NCBI RefSeq assembly: GCF_004795055.1
Contig: NZ_SSBJ01000034.1
Coordinates: 1 to 64,000 of the forward strand
Reading direction: 5' to 3'
From: Streptomyces sp. A1136
Lineage (GTDB): Bacteria; Actinomycetota; Actinomycetes; Streptomycetales; Streptomycetaceae
DNA: 64,000 bases
Below the pieces are notes generated by a model. That model searched no databases. It had not been told where the DNA came from and worked only from the letters and a program-made list of their open reading frames with translations. Both the position numbers and the translations under genes were made by a program. This document shows positions 26,580 through 34,476 of the stretch, piece after piece. The number at the start of each line of letters is the position of its first letter. The first letter of the stretch is position 1.

Positions 26580-27569
26580 CTAGCCGCCGATCGCCGACAT
26601 CGGGCGGTCGGGCTGGAGGAAGCCCGGGTCGTCCAGGCCGGAGCCGGCCTTCTTGCCCCACATCGCCACCTTCCACAGGCGGGCGATCTCCTCGTCCGGG
26701 GCGCCCGAGCGCAGCGCGCCCCGCAGGTCCGACTCCTCGGTGGCGAAGAGGCACGTACGGACCTGGCCGTCGGCCGTGAGGCGGGTGCGGTCGCAGGCTC
26801 CGCAGAACGGGCGGGTGACGGAGGCGATGACCCCGACCGTGGCCGGGCCGCCGTCCACGAGCCAGCGCTCCGCGGGCGCGGAGCCGCGCTCCTCGGCGCC
26901 CTCCTCGGTGAGGGTGAAGCGGGTGCGCAGCGAGGCCAGGATGTCACCGGCGGTGATCATGCCGTCGCGCTTCCAGCCGTGCTGGGCGTCGAGCGGCATC
27001 TGCTCGATGAAGCGGAGCTCGTACTCGTTCTCCACGGCCCAGGCGAGCAGGTCGGGGGCCTCGTCGTCGTTGAGGCCGGGCATCAGCACGGCGTTGATCT
27101 TCACCGGGGTGAGGCCGGCCTCGTGGGCGGCGGCCATGCCGTCGATGACGTCGTGGTGGCGGTCGCGGCGGGTGAGGGTCTTGAACACCTCGGGCCGCAG
27201 GGTGTCCAGGGAAACGTTCACCCGGTCCAGGCCGGCGGCCTTGAGCGCCTGCGCGGTGCGCTTGAGGCCGATCCCGTTGGTGGTCAGCGACATCTTGGGC
27301 CGCGGCTCCAGGGCGGCGCACCGCTCGACGATGCCGACGAGGCCGGGCCGCAGCAACGGTTCGCCGCCGGTGAAGCGGACCTCGGTGACGCCGAGCCGGG
27401 TGACCGCGATGCGGACCAGCCGGACTATCTCGTCGTCGCTGAGCAGGTCCGTCTTCTGCAACCACTGCAGTCCCTCTTCGGGCATGCAGTAGGTGCAGCG
27501 CAGATTGCACCGGTCGGTGAGCGAGACGCGCAGGTCAGTGGCTACGCGGCCGTACGTGTCGAGAAGCAC
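26580..27569 (-). CDS. moaA: GTP 3',8-cyclase MoaA
   Basis: Radical SAM enzyme starting molybdenum cofactor synthesis from GTP. 329 residues. The N-terminal cluster ligands are Cys21, Cys25 and Cys28 (DRCNLRCTYCMPEEG). The C-terminal substrate cluster is FCGACDRTRLTADGQVRTCLF, and the protein ends in the essential Gly-Gly (SAIGG). The rest of the moa pathway is not in this window, so the gene stands alone here. Confidence 0.96.
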   Translation of the reverse strand: MLLDTYGRVATDLRVSLTDRCNLRCTYCMPEEGLQWLQKTDLLSDDEIVRLVRIAVTRLGVTEVRFTGGEPLLRPGLVGIVERCAALEPRPKMSLTTNGIGLKRTAQALKAAGLDRVNVSLDTLRPEVFKTLTRRDRHHDVIDGMAAAHEAGLTPVKINAVLMPGLNDDEAPDLLAWAVENEYELRFIEQMPLDAQHGWKRDGMITAGDILASLRTRFTLTEEGAEERGSAPAERWLVDGGPATVGVIASVTRPFCGACDRTRLTADGQVRTCLFATEESDLRGALRSGAPDEEIARLWKVAMWGKKAGSGLDDPGFLQPDRPMSAIGG

Positions 27570-27692
27570 TGTGGGCCCCCTCCCCTGTCCGGTTCATAGA
27601 GGTCGCGCAGCTCGGGTGGGACATGCGTGCGCTTCTTTCGAGCCTACGCGACGCTTGTGGCCGGTTGTGGCGCCCGAACGAACGAGACGTGG

Positions 27693-27728
27693 CGTGGCCG
27701 TGTCGTAGGGAAGTACGACACGGCCACG
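27693..27728 (-). terminator. Terminator after the symporter operon
   Basis: A perfect 15-base stem (27693-27707 with 27714-27728) lies 18 bases past the symporter stop. Confidence 0.85.
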
Positions 27729-27746
27729 ACGGATGTCCGGAGTATG

Positions 27747-29372
27747 TCAGTGGGCGCCTGTTCCCGTCAGGGAGCGGACTTCGAGTTCCGCGAACTTCGT
27801 GGGGTCGGCCTTCTCCTTCGACAGGAGGGTTCCCAGCCATCCGAGGAGGAAGCCGAGCGGGATGGAGACGATGCCGGGGTTCTCCAACGGGAACCAGTAG
27901 AAGTCCGCGTCCTTGAACATCGAGGTCGGCTTGCCGGAGACCACCGGGGAGAACAACACCAGGACGACCGAGGACACCAGGCCGCCGTAGATGGACCACA
28001 GCGCGCCCTGGGTGGTGAAGCGCTTCCAGAACAGGCTGTAGAGGATCGTCGGCAGGTTGGCCGACGCGGCGACGGCGAAGGCGAGTGCGACCAGGCCGGC
28101 GACGTTGAGGTCGCGGGCGAGGGCGCCGAGTCCGATGGCGACGGCGCCGATCACGACCGTCGACCAGCGGGCCGCGCGGACCTCCTCCTTCTCGGTTGCC
28201 TTGCCCTTGCGGATGACGTTCACGTAGATGTCGTGGGCGAAGGACGATGAGGAGGCCAGGGTCAGGCCCGCGACGACGGCGAGGATGGTGGCGAAGGCGA
28301 CCGCGGAGATCACCGCGAGCAGGACGGCGCCGCCGGTGGAGTCCGGGCCGCCGCCGACCGCCTGGGCGAGCAGTGGGGCCGCGGTGTTGCCCGCCTTGTT
28401 GGAGTGGGTGATGGCGTCGCGGTCGAGCAGGGCCGCGGCGCCGAAGCCGAGGGCGATCGTCATCAGGTAGAAGCAGCCGATGATGCCGATGGCCCAGTTC
28501 ACGGATTTACGGGCGGCCTTGGCGGTGGGGACCGTGTAGAAGCGGATCAGGATGTGCGGCAGCCCCGCGGTGCCCAGGACCAGGGCGATGCCCAGCGAGA
28601 TGAAGTCCAGCTTGGTGGTCCCGTTGGTGCCGTATTTGAGGCCCGGCCTCAGGAACTTGTCGCCCTGGCCGCTGTTCTCGGCGGCCTTGCCCAGCAGGTC
28701 GGAGATGTTGAAGTGGAACTTCAGCAGCACCAGGAAGGTGACCAGCAGGGCGCCGGCGATGAGCAGGACGGCCTTGACCATCTGGACCCAGGTGGTGCCC
28801 TTCATCCCGCCGATGGTCACGTAGAGGATCATAAGGACGCCGACGAGGGCGACGACCGCCACCTTGCCGCCGTCGCTGGTGATGCCCAGCAGGAGCGAGA
28901 CCAGCACTCCCGCGCCGGCCATCTGGGCGAGCAGGTAGAAGATCGAGACGACGATGGTGGAGGTGCCGGCGGCGGTCCGGACGGGGCGTTGGCGCATCCG
29001 GTAGGCGAGGACGTCGCCCATCGTGTAGCGGCCGGAGTTGCGCAGCGGCTCGGCGACGAGCAACAGGGCCACCAGCCAGGCGACGAGGAAGCCGATGGAG
29101 TAGAGGAAGCCGTCGTAGCCGAAGAGCGCGATGGCCCCCGCGATCCCGAGGAAGGACGCGGCGGACATGTAGTCGCCGGAGATGGCCAGGCCGTTCTGGA
29201 AGCCGGTGAACTGGCGGCCGCCGGCGTAGAAGTCGACGGCGTCCTTCGTCTGGCGGCCGGCCCGGATGGTGATGACCAGGGTGGCGACGACGAACAACCC
29301 GAACAGGGTGATGATCAGCGGACGGTGCTCGGTGGCTCCGGCGGCGACCGTCAGGTGCAGTGGAGTGCTCAT
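27747..29372 (-). CDS. Sodium:solute symporter, cation/acetate (ActP) type
   Basis: 541-residue permease with about 13 transmembrane helices. Sodium:solute symporter signatures are seen in AVDFYAGGRQFTGFQNGLAISGDYMSAASFLGI and in VLGTAGLPHILIRFYTV. Together with the DUF485 partner upstream this matches the ActP-YjcH acetate uptake pair, so acetate or another short carboxylate is the likely substrate. ATG at 29372 overlaps the stop of the preceding gene (ATGA), indicating coupling. Confidence 0.92.
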   Translation of the reverse strand: MSTPLHLTVAAGATEHRPLIITLFGLFVVATLVITIRAGRQTKDAVDFYAGGRQFTGFQNGLAISGDYMSAASFLGIAGAIALFGYDGFLYSIGFLVAWLVALLLVAEPLRNSGRYTMGDVLAYRMRQRPVRTAAGTSTIVVSIFYLLAQMAGAGVLVSLLLGITSDGGKVAVVALVGVLMILYVTIGGMKGTTWVQMVKAVLLIAGALLVTFLVLLKFHFNISDLLGKAAENSGQGDKFLRPGLKYGTNGTTKLDFISLGIALVLGTAGLPHILIRFYTVPTAKAARKSVNWAIGIIGCFYLMTIALGFGAAALLDRDAITHSNKAGNTAAPLLAQAVGGGPDSTGGAVLLAVISAVAFATILAVVAGLTLASSSSFAHDIYVNVIRKGKATEKEEVRAARWSTVVIGAVAIGLGALARDLNVAGLVALAFAVAASANLPTILYSLFWKRFTTQGALWSIYGGLVSSVVLVLFSPVVSGKPTSMFKDADFYWFPLENPGIVSIPLGFLLGWLGTLLSKEKADPTKFAELEVRSLTGTGAH

Positions 29373-29737
29373 TCCCCGGCCTCCATCCGGGCCTTGATGG
29401 CCGCGGCCTTGGGGTCGAGCTCGGTGGCGGCGTGGCGCGAGTACAGCCAGGCGATGAGGAAGGTCGTCGCGAACTGGCCGAGGCCCAGGACGAGGGCGAC
29501 GTTGATGTTGCCGAAGAGCTTGGTCCCCATGAAGCCGCCCGCGTAATTCGAGAGCAGGACGTACAGCAGGTACCAGGCGATGAACGCGACGGTGAGCGGG
29601 AAGGCGAAGGAGCGGTGGGAGCGGCGCAGTTCGGCGAACTCCGGGCTCCGTTGGACGAGTTCGAACGCTTCGGCCGTGGGGCCCGCCGGACTCGGTTCCA
29701 CGCCGCCGGGCGGCTGCGCTGCTGCTTGGGTTGTCAC
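29369..29737 (-). CDS. DUF485 membrane protein (YjcH type)
   Basis: 122 residues with two transmembrane helices (FPLTVAFIAWYLLYVLLSNYAGG and NVALVLGLGQFATTFLIAWLYS), flanked by the conserved ELRRSHRSFAFP and YSRHAATELDPKA. DUF485 proteins are encoded with acetate-type symporters and probably assist them. GTG start with GAGGAGAG upstream. Confidence 0.92.
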   Translation of the reverse strand: MTTQAAAQPPGGVEPSPAGPTAEAFELVQRSPEFAELRRSHRSFAFPLTVAFIAWYLLYVLLSNYAGGFMGTKLFGNINVALVLGLGQFATTFLIAWLYSRHAATELDPKAAAIKARMEAGE

Positions 29738-30017
29738 CGGGGGCTCTCCTCGTGGCGCGGGTGCGAGGGGGTGGGTACGGACAAGACGACCTCCGTGTGG
29801 GGGGTGGTAACGCCGGTCCCCCTGACAACGGCACGGCTCGCGCGACGGGACGGTTCAACGCGTTCCGTTTCCACGACCGGTTTCCGGGAGCTTCTTCACC
29901 CCGATTCCTCGAACTGATGGCGCAGGGGAAGGGTCGGCACTAGGTTCGCCTGTCATGAACCCGTCGTCCGGCGCGACCGCGCGCGGACGGCTCTTTCACG
30001 GATGATGTGGAGAACCC

Positions 30018-31571
30018 ATGGCTCAGCTGGGGTCACGATCCCCCAAGAGGCACGGCCGTCTCGCCGTACCGGTCGCCCTGGCCCTCACCGCCTCGCTCGC
30101 CTTCCTGCCCTCGGTCGCGGCCTCGGCCGCGCCCCTCGGCACGACGGCGGACGTGGCGGCCGGCGCGAAGCCCGACACCTCCGGCCCGAACCTGTCGTAC
30201 GTGGCGAACCTGAACACCTACGCCACCGTGACCGCGGCCGAGAAGGCCGTCGAACGGGCCGGCGGGACGGTGGTGACCTCGTACGAGCAGATCGGGGTGA
30301 TCGTCGCCCACTCCCAGAATCCCGACTTCGCCAAGCAACTCCGCGGCCAGCGCGGCCTGTTCGTCTCGGTCGGCGCCACCCGAACGGCCCCCCTCAAGAC
30401 GGTGCAGACCACCGAGGAGGGCACCACGCAGCGCCTCGACGCCGCGGACGCGGCCAAGGCGGCGGCCACGGCGCAGCCGGGGCAGGAGCCGCTGGAGCCC
30501 GACCAGTGGGACCTGCGGGCGATCAAGGCCGACCAGGCGCAGGCCGTCAACGCCGGCAGCCCGGACGTCACGGTGGGTGTCATCGACACGGGTGTGGACG
30601 ACACCCACCCGGACCTCGCCCCGAACTTCTCCAAGGGCCAGTCGGCCAACTGCGTCGGCGGCGTCGCCGACACCACGGACGGCGCGTGGCGTCCGTACCC
30701 GGACGGCAGCGACCACGGCACCCACGTGGCGGGCACCATCGCGGCCGCGCGCAACGGCATCGGCGTCAGCGGTGTCGCGCCGGGCGCGAAGGTCGCCGCG
30801 ATCAAGGTGAGCGAGCCCGGGACCAGCCTCTTCTACACGGAAGCGGTGGTCTGCGGCTTCGTGTTCGCCGCCGAGAAGGGGATCGAGGTGACCAACAACA
30901 GCTACTACGTCGACCCCTGGTACTTCAACTGCAAGTCGGACGACGACCAGAAGGCGCTGGTGGAGGCCCTCGGTCGGGCGAGCAAGTACGCGGAGCGCAA
31001 GGGCGTGCTCAACGTGGCGTCCGCGGGCAACGAGAACTGGGACCTGGCGTCCCACTCGATCGTCGACGACACGAGCCCGGACGACGGGACCCCCGCACCG
31101 CGCACGATCGACCCGCACGATTGCCTGGACCTGCCGACGCAGTTGCCGGGCGTGGTCTCCGTCTCCGCCACCGGCGACAAGGGCGTGCGCTCCTATTACT
31201 CCAGCTACGGCCTCGGCGTCATCGACGTGGCGGCGCCCGGCGGCGACAAGTGGCAGATACCGAACACCCCGGACGCCAACGGCCGGGTGCTGTCCACCCT
31301 CCCGGGCGGCGGGTACGGCTACAAGCAGGGCACCTCGATGGCCGGCCCGCACGTCGCGGGCGTCGCGGCCCTCCTCAAGAGCGCCCACCCCTCGGCCACG
31401 CCCGCGCAGTTGCAGGCGATGCTCAAGGCCCAGGCCACGAAGACGGCCTGCCCGGACAAGATCTACGACGCCACGGGCGCGCTGATCGACGCCACCACCT
31501 GCCAGAGCAAGTGGGGCCAGACCGGTTACTACGGCTACGGCGTGGTGGACGCGCTCAAGGCCGTCAAGTAG
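30018..31571 (+). CDS. Secreted S8 family (subtilisin-like) serine protease
   Basis: 517 residues: signal peptide (about 14-38, LAVPVALALTASLAFLPSVAASA), propeptide with an inhibitor-I9-like portion, then a subtilase domain. The catalytic triad is Asp190 (VIDTGVDDTHPD), His233 (DHGTHVAGT) and Ser440 (GTSMAGPHVAG), with the oxyanion Asn in SAGNENWD. It should act outside the cell as a general protease. GGAG precedes the ATG. Confidence 0.94.
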   Translation: MAQLGSRSPKRHGRLAVPVALALTASLAFLPSVAASAAPLGTTADVAAGAKPDTSGPNLSYVANLNTYATVTAAEKAVERAGGTVVTSYEQIGVIVAHSQNPDFAKQLRGQRGLFVSVGATRTAPLKTVQTTEEGTTQRLDAADAAKAAATAQPGQEPLEPDQWDLRAIKADQAQAVNAGSPDVTVGVIDTGVDDTHPDLAPNFSKGQSANCVGGVADTTDGAWRPYPDGSDHGTHVAGTIAAARNGIGVSGVAPGAKVAAIKVSEPGTSLFYTEAVVCGFVFAAEKGIEVTNNSYYVDPWYFNCKSDDDQKALVEALGRASKYAERKGVLNVASAGNENWDLASHSIVDDTSPDDGTPAPRTIDPHDCLDLPTQLPGVVSVSATGDKGVRSYYSSYGLGVIDVAAPGGDKWQIPNTPDANGRVLSTLPGGGYGYKQGTSMAGPHVAGVAALLKSAHPSATPAQLQAMLKAQATKTACPDKIYDATGALIDATTCQSKWGQTGYYGYGVVDALKAVK

Positions 31572-31622
31572 CGGCGTTCCTCGGGACGCCGCGCGGCGGC
31601 GCCCCGAGGAGCGCGGGACGCG

Positions 31623-31664
31623 CGCGAGGGCCGTCCGGGACGTGTTCCCCGGACGGCCCTCGCG
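31623..31664. terminator. Bidirectional terminator
   Basis: A perfect 17-base stem (31623-31639 with 31648-31664) lies between the convergent protease and alcohol dehydrogenase genes. Confidence 0.88.
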
Positions 31665-31700
31665 GGTCGGTCCCCGCGCGTCGGGTCCGGTCGGGACCCG

Positions 31701-32744
31701 TCAGGGCGTGATCAGCACCTTGAGCGCGCTGCGGTCGTCCATCGCGCGGTAGCCGTCCGGCACCTCGTCGAGGCTGACGGCCCGGTCGAAGACGGGCGCC
31801 GGGTCGATCGCGCCGCTCAGCACGTCCGCCAGCAGCTCCGGGATGTAGGCGCGCACCGGGGCGACGCCACCGCGCAGGGTGATGTTGCGGTCGAACATCA
31901 CGCCGAGGTCGAGGCCCGTGCCGCTGCCGTGCGGGACGCCGACGTACCCGATGGCCCCGCCGTCGCGGGTGATGTTCACCGCGGTGCGCATGGACTGCTC
32001 GGTGCCGACCGCCTCGATGACGCAGTGGGCGCCCTGGCCGCCGGTCAGCTCGCGCACGGCCGCCTCGGCGGCCTCGCCCCGCTCGGCGACGATGTCGGTG
32101 GCCCCGAACAGCTTGGCGATGTCCGTACGGGCGCTGTGGCGGCCCAGGGCGATGATCCGCTCGGCGCCGAGCCGCTTGGCCGCGAGGACGCCGCACAGGC
32201 CGACCGCGCCGTCACCCACGACGGCAACCGTGGAGCCCTTGCGGACGCCCGCGCCCACCGCGGCGTGGTGGCCGGTGCCCATGACGTCGGACAGCGCGAG
32301 CAGGCCGGTCAGGAGGTGCTCATCGGAGACCGCCTCGGCGGGCAGCTTGACGAGGGTGCCGTCGGCGTGGGGCACGCGGACGGCCTCGCCCTGACCGCCG
32401 TCGTAGCCGACCGAGCCCCAGAAGCCGCCGTGCACGCAGGAGGTGTACAGGCCCTCGGAGCAGTAGTCGCAGGTGCCGTCGGACCACATGAAGGGGGCCA
32501 CGACGAGGTCTCCGGCGCGCAGGCCGGACACGGCGGAGCCGGTCTCCTCGACGACGCCGAGGAATTCGTGGCCGATGCGCTGACCGGGCTGACGCGCGGC
32601 CTCGCCGCGGTAGGCCCAAAGGTCGCTGCCGCAGATACAGGCACGCAGGACGCGGACGACGGCGTCCTCGGGGCGCTGGATCGCAGCGTCGGGCACCTCC
32701 TCCACGCGGATGTCGTGCGGGGCGTGGATGACGGTGGCACGCAT
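31701..32744 (-). CDS. Zinc-dependent alcohol dehydrogenase family protein
   Basis: 347-residue medium-chain dehydrogenase. Catalytic zinc ligands are in CICGSD and GHEFLGVVE. The structural-zinc loop is partly preserved (DGTCDYCSEGLYTSCVHGG), and the NAD(P) site is VVGDGAVGLCGVLAAKRLG. The GFWGSVGYDGGQGEAVRVPHADG block resembles the IMP dehydrogenase/glutathione-independent-type subgroup. The substrate is unknown. Confidence 0.9.
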   Translation of the reverse strand: MRATVIHAPHDIRVEEVPDAAIQRPEDAVVRVLRACICGSDLWAYRGEAARQPGQRIGHEFLGVVEETGSAVSGLRAGDLVVAPFMWSDGTCDYCSEGLYTSCVHGGFWGSVGYDGGQGEAVRVPHADGTLVKLPAEAVSDEHLLTGLLALSDVMGTGHHAAVGAGVRKGSTVAVVGDGAVGLCGVLAAKRLGAERIIALGRHSARTDIAKLFGATDIVAERGEAAEAAVRELTGGQGAHCVIEAVGTEQSMRTAVNITRDGGAIGYVGVPHGSGTGLDLGVMFDRNITLRGGVAPVRAYIPELLADVLSGAIDPAPVFDRAVSLDEVPDGYRAMDDRSALKVLITP

Positions 32745-32773
32745 GGTGGTGCAGCCCTCCGGTGGGGATTGGT

Positions 32774-33487
32774 TCAGTCTTGTATGACTGACCTACCGTA
32801 CGCCTGCCGGGGGGCGAGCGCCCCCGTGGCCAGCAGGTACTGGGCCGCGAGGTACGTGACCATGATCCAGAAGTCCGGCCGGGGCGGCTGCGGCCACTCG
32901 GCGACGCCTGTGGCGATGAGGGTGTCGGAGAGCAGGAACAGCGCCCCGCCGATCGCCGCACGCGTCCCGAGGGCACCGGAGCGGTAGGCCATCGCGGTGA
33001 GCAGCAGGCTGTACCCGGCGACGGGCACCCGCAGTCCGACCGGGAGGTCGCCCCAGAGCAGCGCGACGGTACCGACGAGCGCGGCGGCGTACGCGCCCCC
33101 GATCGCGGGGTGCGTCCTGCCCCTGCCGAAGAGCAGGAGGTAGCAGACGTGCCCGGCGGCGAAGGAGCCCATGCCGATCAGGAAGGCGGCGGGGGCGTCG
33201 AAGAGCAGCGCCAGGTCCCCGCCCCACCCGAACAAGAGGGCCGCGATCAGCAGGCGCGGGGCCCCCGAGGCGCCTCCCGCGCCCGCGGGGCGGCGGCTGA
33301 CCACGTACGCGACGAGCAACGGCATCAGCAGTGGTTTGGCGAGGACGTGGCCGAGGCGCAGGCCGGCGAGCAGCGCGGCGAGGTCGAGCGCGCAGGCGGC
33401 GGCGAACGCGACGAGCAGCACCCGGCCGCGGGTGTCCTCGGGTACCGGGCGCGCCCAGGAGGGCGTGCGGGGCTCGGTGGCGCTCAC
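32774..33487 (-). CDS. Lysoplasmalogenase (YhhN/TMEM86 family)
   Basis: 237-residue integral membrane protein with about eight helices and the YhhN/TMEM86 pattern (KPLLMPLLVAYVV, LIAALLFGWGGDLALLF, FLIGMGSFAAGHVCYLLLF, GGALFLLSDTLIA). TMEM86B hydrolyses the vinyl-ether bond of lysoplasmalogens. Bacterial members are assigned by homology. The GTG overlaps the stop of the sterol-desaturase-like gene by four bases. The coupled lipid-oxygenase neighbour suggests joint action on ether lipids. Confidence 0.87.
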   Translation of the reverse strand: MSATEPRTPSWARPVPEDTRGRVLLVAFAAACALDLAALLAGLRLGHVLAKPLLMPLLVAYVVSRRPAGAGGASGAPRLLIAALLFGWGGDLALLFDAPAAFLIGMGSFAAGHVCYLLLFGRGRTHPAIGGAYAAALVGTVALLWGDLPVGLRVPVAGYSLLLTAMAYRSGALGTRAAIGGALFLLSDTLIATGVAEWPQPPRPDFWIMVTYLAAQYLLATGALAPRQAYGRSVIQD

Positions 33488-34362
33488 GCGGCCTGCTCCG
33501 CCGGGGCCTTGGCGGGCTCGGCGGCGGTCGCGGGGGCGGGCTGCCAGCCGGGGCCCCGGAAGACCCGTCCGGCCCGCTCGCGCCAGGTGCGGGCGGCCCG
33601 GACGTCGCGGGCGATGGCGGCGTATTCGTGGGTGGCGACGCGAAGCGGGTTGTGGGTGTCGATGTTCTTGGTGAGCCCGTAGACGGGACGCTCCGTCTCC
33701 CCCACCCAGGACCCGAACATCCGGTCCCAGACGATCAGGATGCCGCCGAAGTTGCGGTCGAGGTAGCCGCCCTGGGAGGCGTGGTGGACGCGGTGGTGCG
33801 AGGGGGTGTTGAAGACGTACTCGTAGGCCCGCGGCAGCTTTCCGATGCGCTCGGTGTGGACCCAGAACTGGTAGAGGAGGTTGATCCCGTAGCAGAAGGG
33901 GATCGCGGCCGGGTGGACGCCGAGGGCGACCATCGGCAGGTAGAACCACCAGGTGGTCGCGCTGGTCCAGGGCTGGCGCAGGGCCGTGGTGAGGTTGAAC
34001 CTGCGGCTGCTGTGGTGGACCACGTGACAGGCCCAGAGGATGCGGATGACGTGGTGGAGCCGGTGCTGCCAGTAGTAGAGGAAGTCCTGGGCGAGCAGCA
34101 TCAGCAGGGCGGTCCACCACAGGAAGGGCACGCGCAGCGGGGTCAGTTCGTAGACCGCAGTGAAGACCGCGACGACCGGGATCTTCCACAGCAGGTCGAA
34201 CCCGATGCTGCCGAGCCCCATGGTGACGCTCGTGACCGCGTCCTTCGTGTCGTACCCGGTGGCGTCCTCGTCGGGATGGAGTCGGTAGCTCACCACCTCG
34301 ATGACGGTGAGCAGCACGAAGGCGGGTATGGACCACAGCACGACATCGGGCAGGTTCGGCAT
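33484..34362 (-). CDS. Sterol desaturase / fatty acid hydroxylase superfamily protein
   Basis: 292-residue membrane di-iron oxygenase candidate. The histidine clusters are WQHRLHH, HVVHHSSRRFN and HHRVHHA, with an additional conserved His before each group. About four to five membrane helices surround them. Family members include C-5 sterol desaturases, fatty acid hydroxylases and alkylglycerol monooxygenase (TMEM195). Coupling to a lysoplasmalogenase gene favours an ether-lipid role, though this is inference. Confidence 0.88.
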   Translation of the reverse strand: MPNLPDVVLWSIPAFVLLTVIEVVSYRLHPDEDATGYDTKDAVTSVTMGLGSIGFDLLWKIPVVAVFTAVYELTPLRVPFLWWTALLMLLAQDFLYYWQHRLHHVIRILWACHVVHHSSRRFNLTTALRQPWTSATTWWFYLPMVALGVHPAAIPFCYGINLLYQFWVHTERIGKLPRAYEYVFNTPSHHRVHHASQGGYLDRNFGGILIVWDRMFGSWVGETERPVYGLTKNIDTHNPLRVATHEYAAIARDVRAARTWRERAGRVFRGPGWQPAPATAAEPAKAPAEQAA

Positions 34363-34406
34363 GCCCGCACCATAGAGGCGCTCCCGGGGACGCCGCTAGA
34401 GGTTGT

Positions 34407-34418
34407 TACCGATCGGTA
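34407..34418. promoter_or_regulatory. Perfect 12-base palindrome upstream of the NACHT gene
   Basis: TACCGATCGGTA occupies the middle of the 114-base gap between the divergent sterol-desaturase-like and NACHT genes. This shape is common in TetR-type operators. No TetR gene is adjacent, so the cognate regulator is unknown. Confidence 0.4.
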
Positions 34419-34476
34419 TCCGGCCGGGTTACCCCGGGTACCCCTCATACTGGTCGGCCAGGCAGGGGAGGGCCGT

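Noticed and set aside
26460..27599. Plus-strand frame opposite moaA
   Set aside because: A shadow of the minus-strand moaA gene, whose cysteine motifs and C-terminal Gly-Gly settle the strand.
33331..34476. Upstream part of the long frame containing the NACHT gene
   Set aside because: It overlaps the sterol-desaturase and lysoplasmalogenase genes on the other strand and is compositionally unlike protein. The GTG at 34477 has a proper ribosome binding site.
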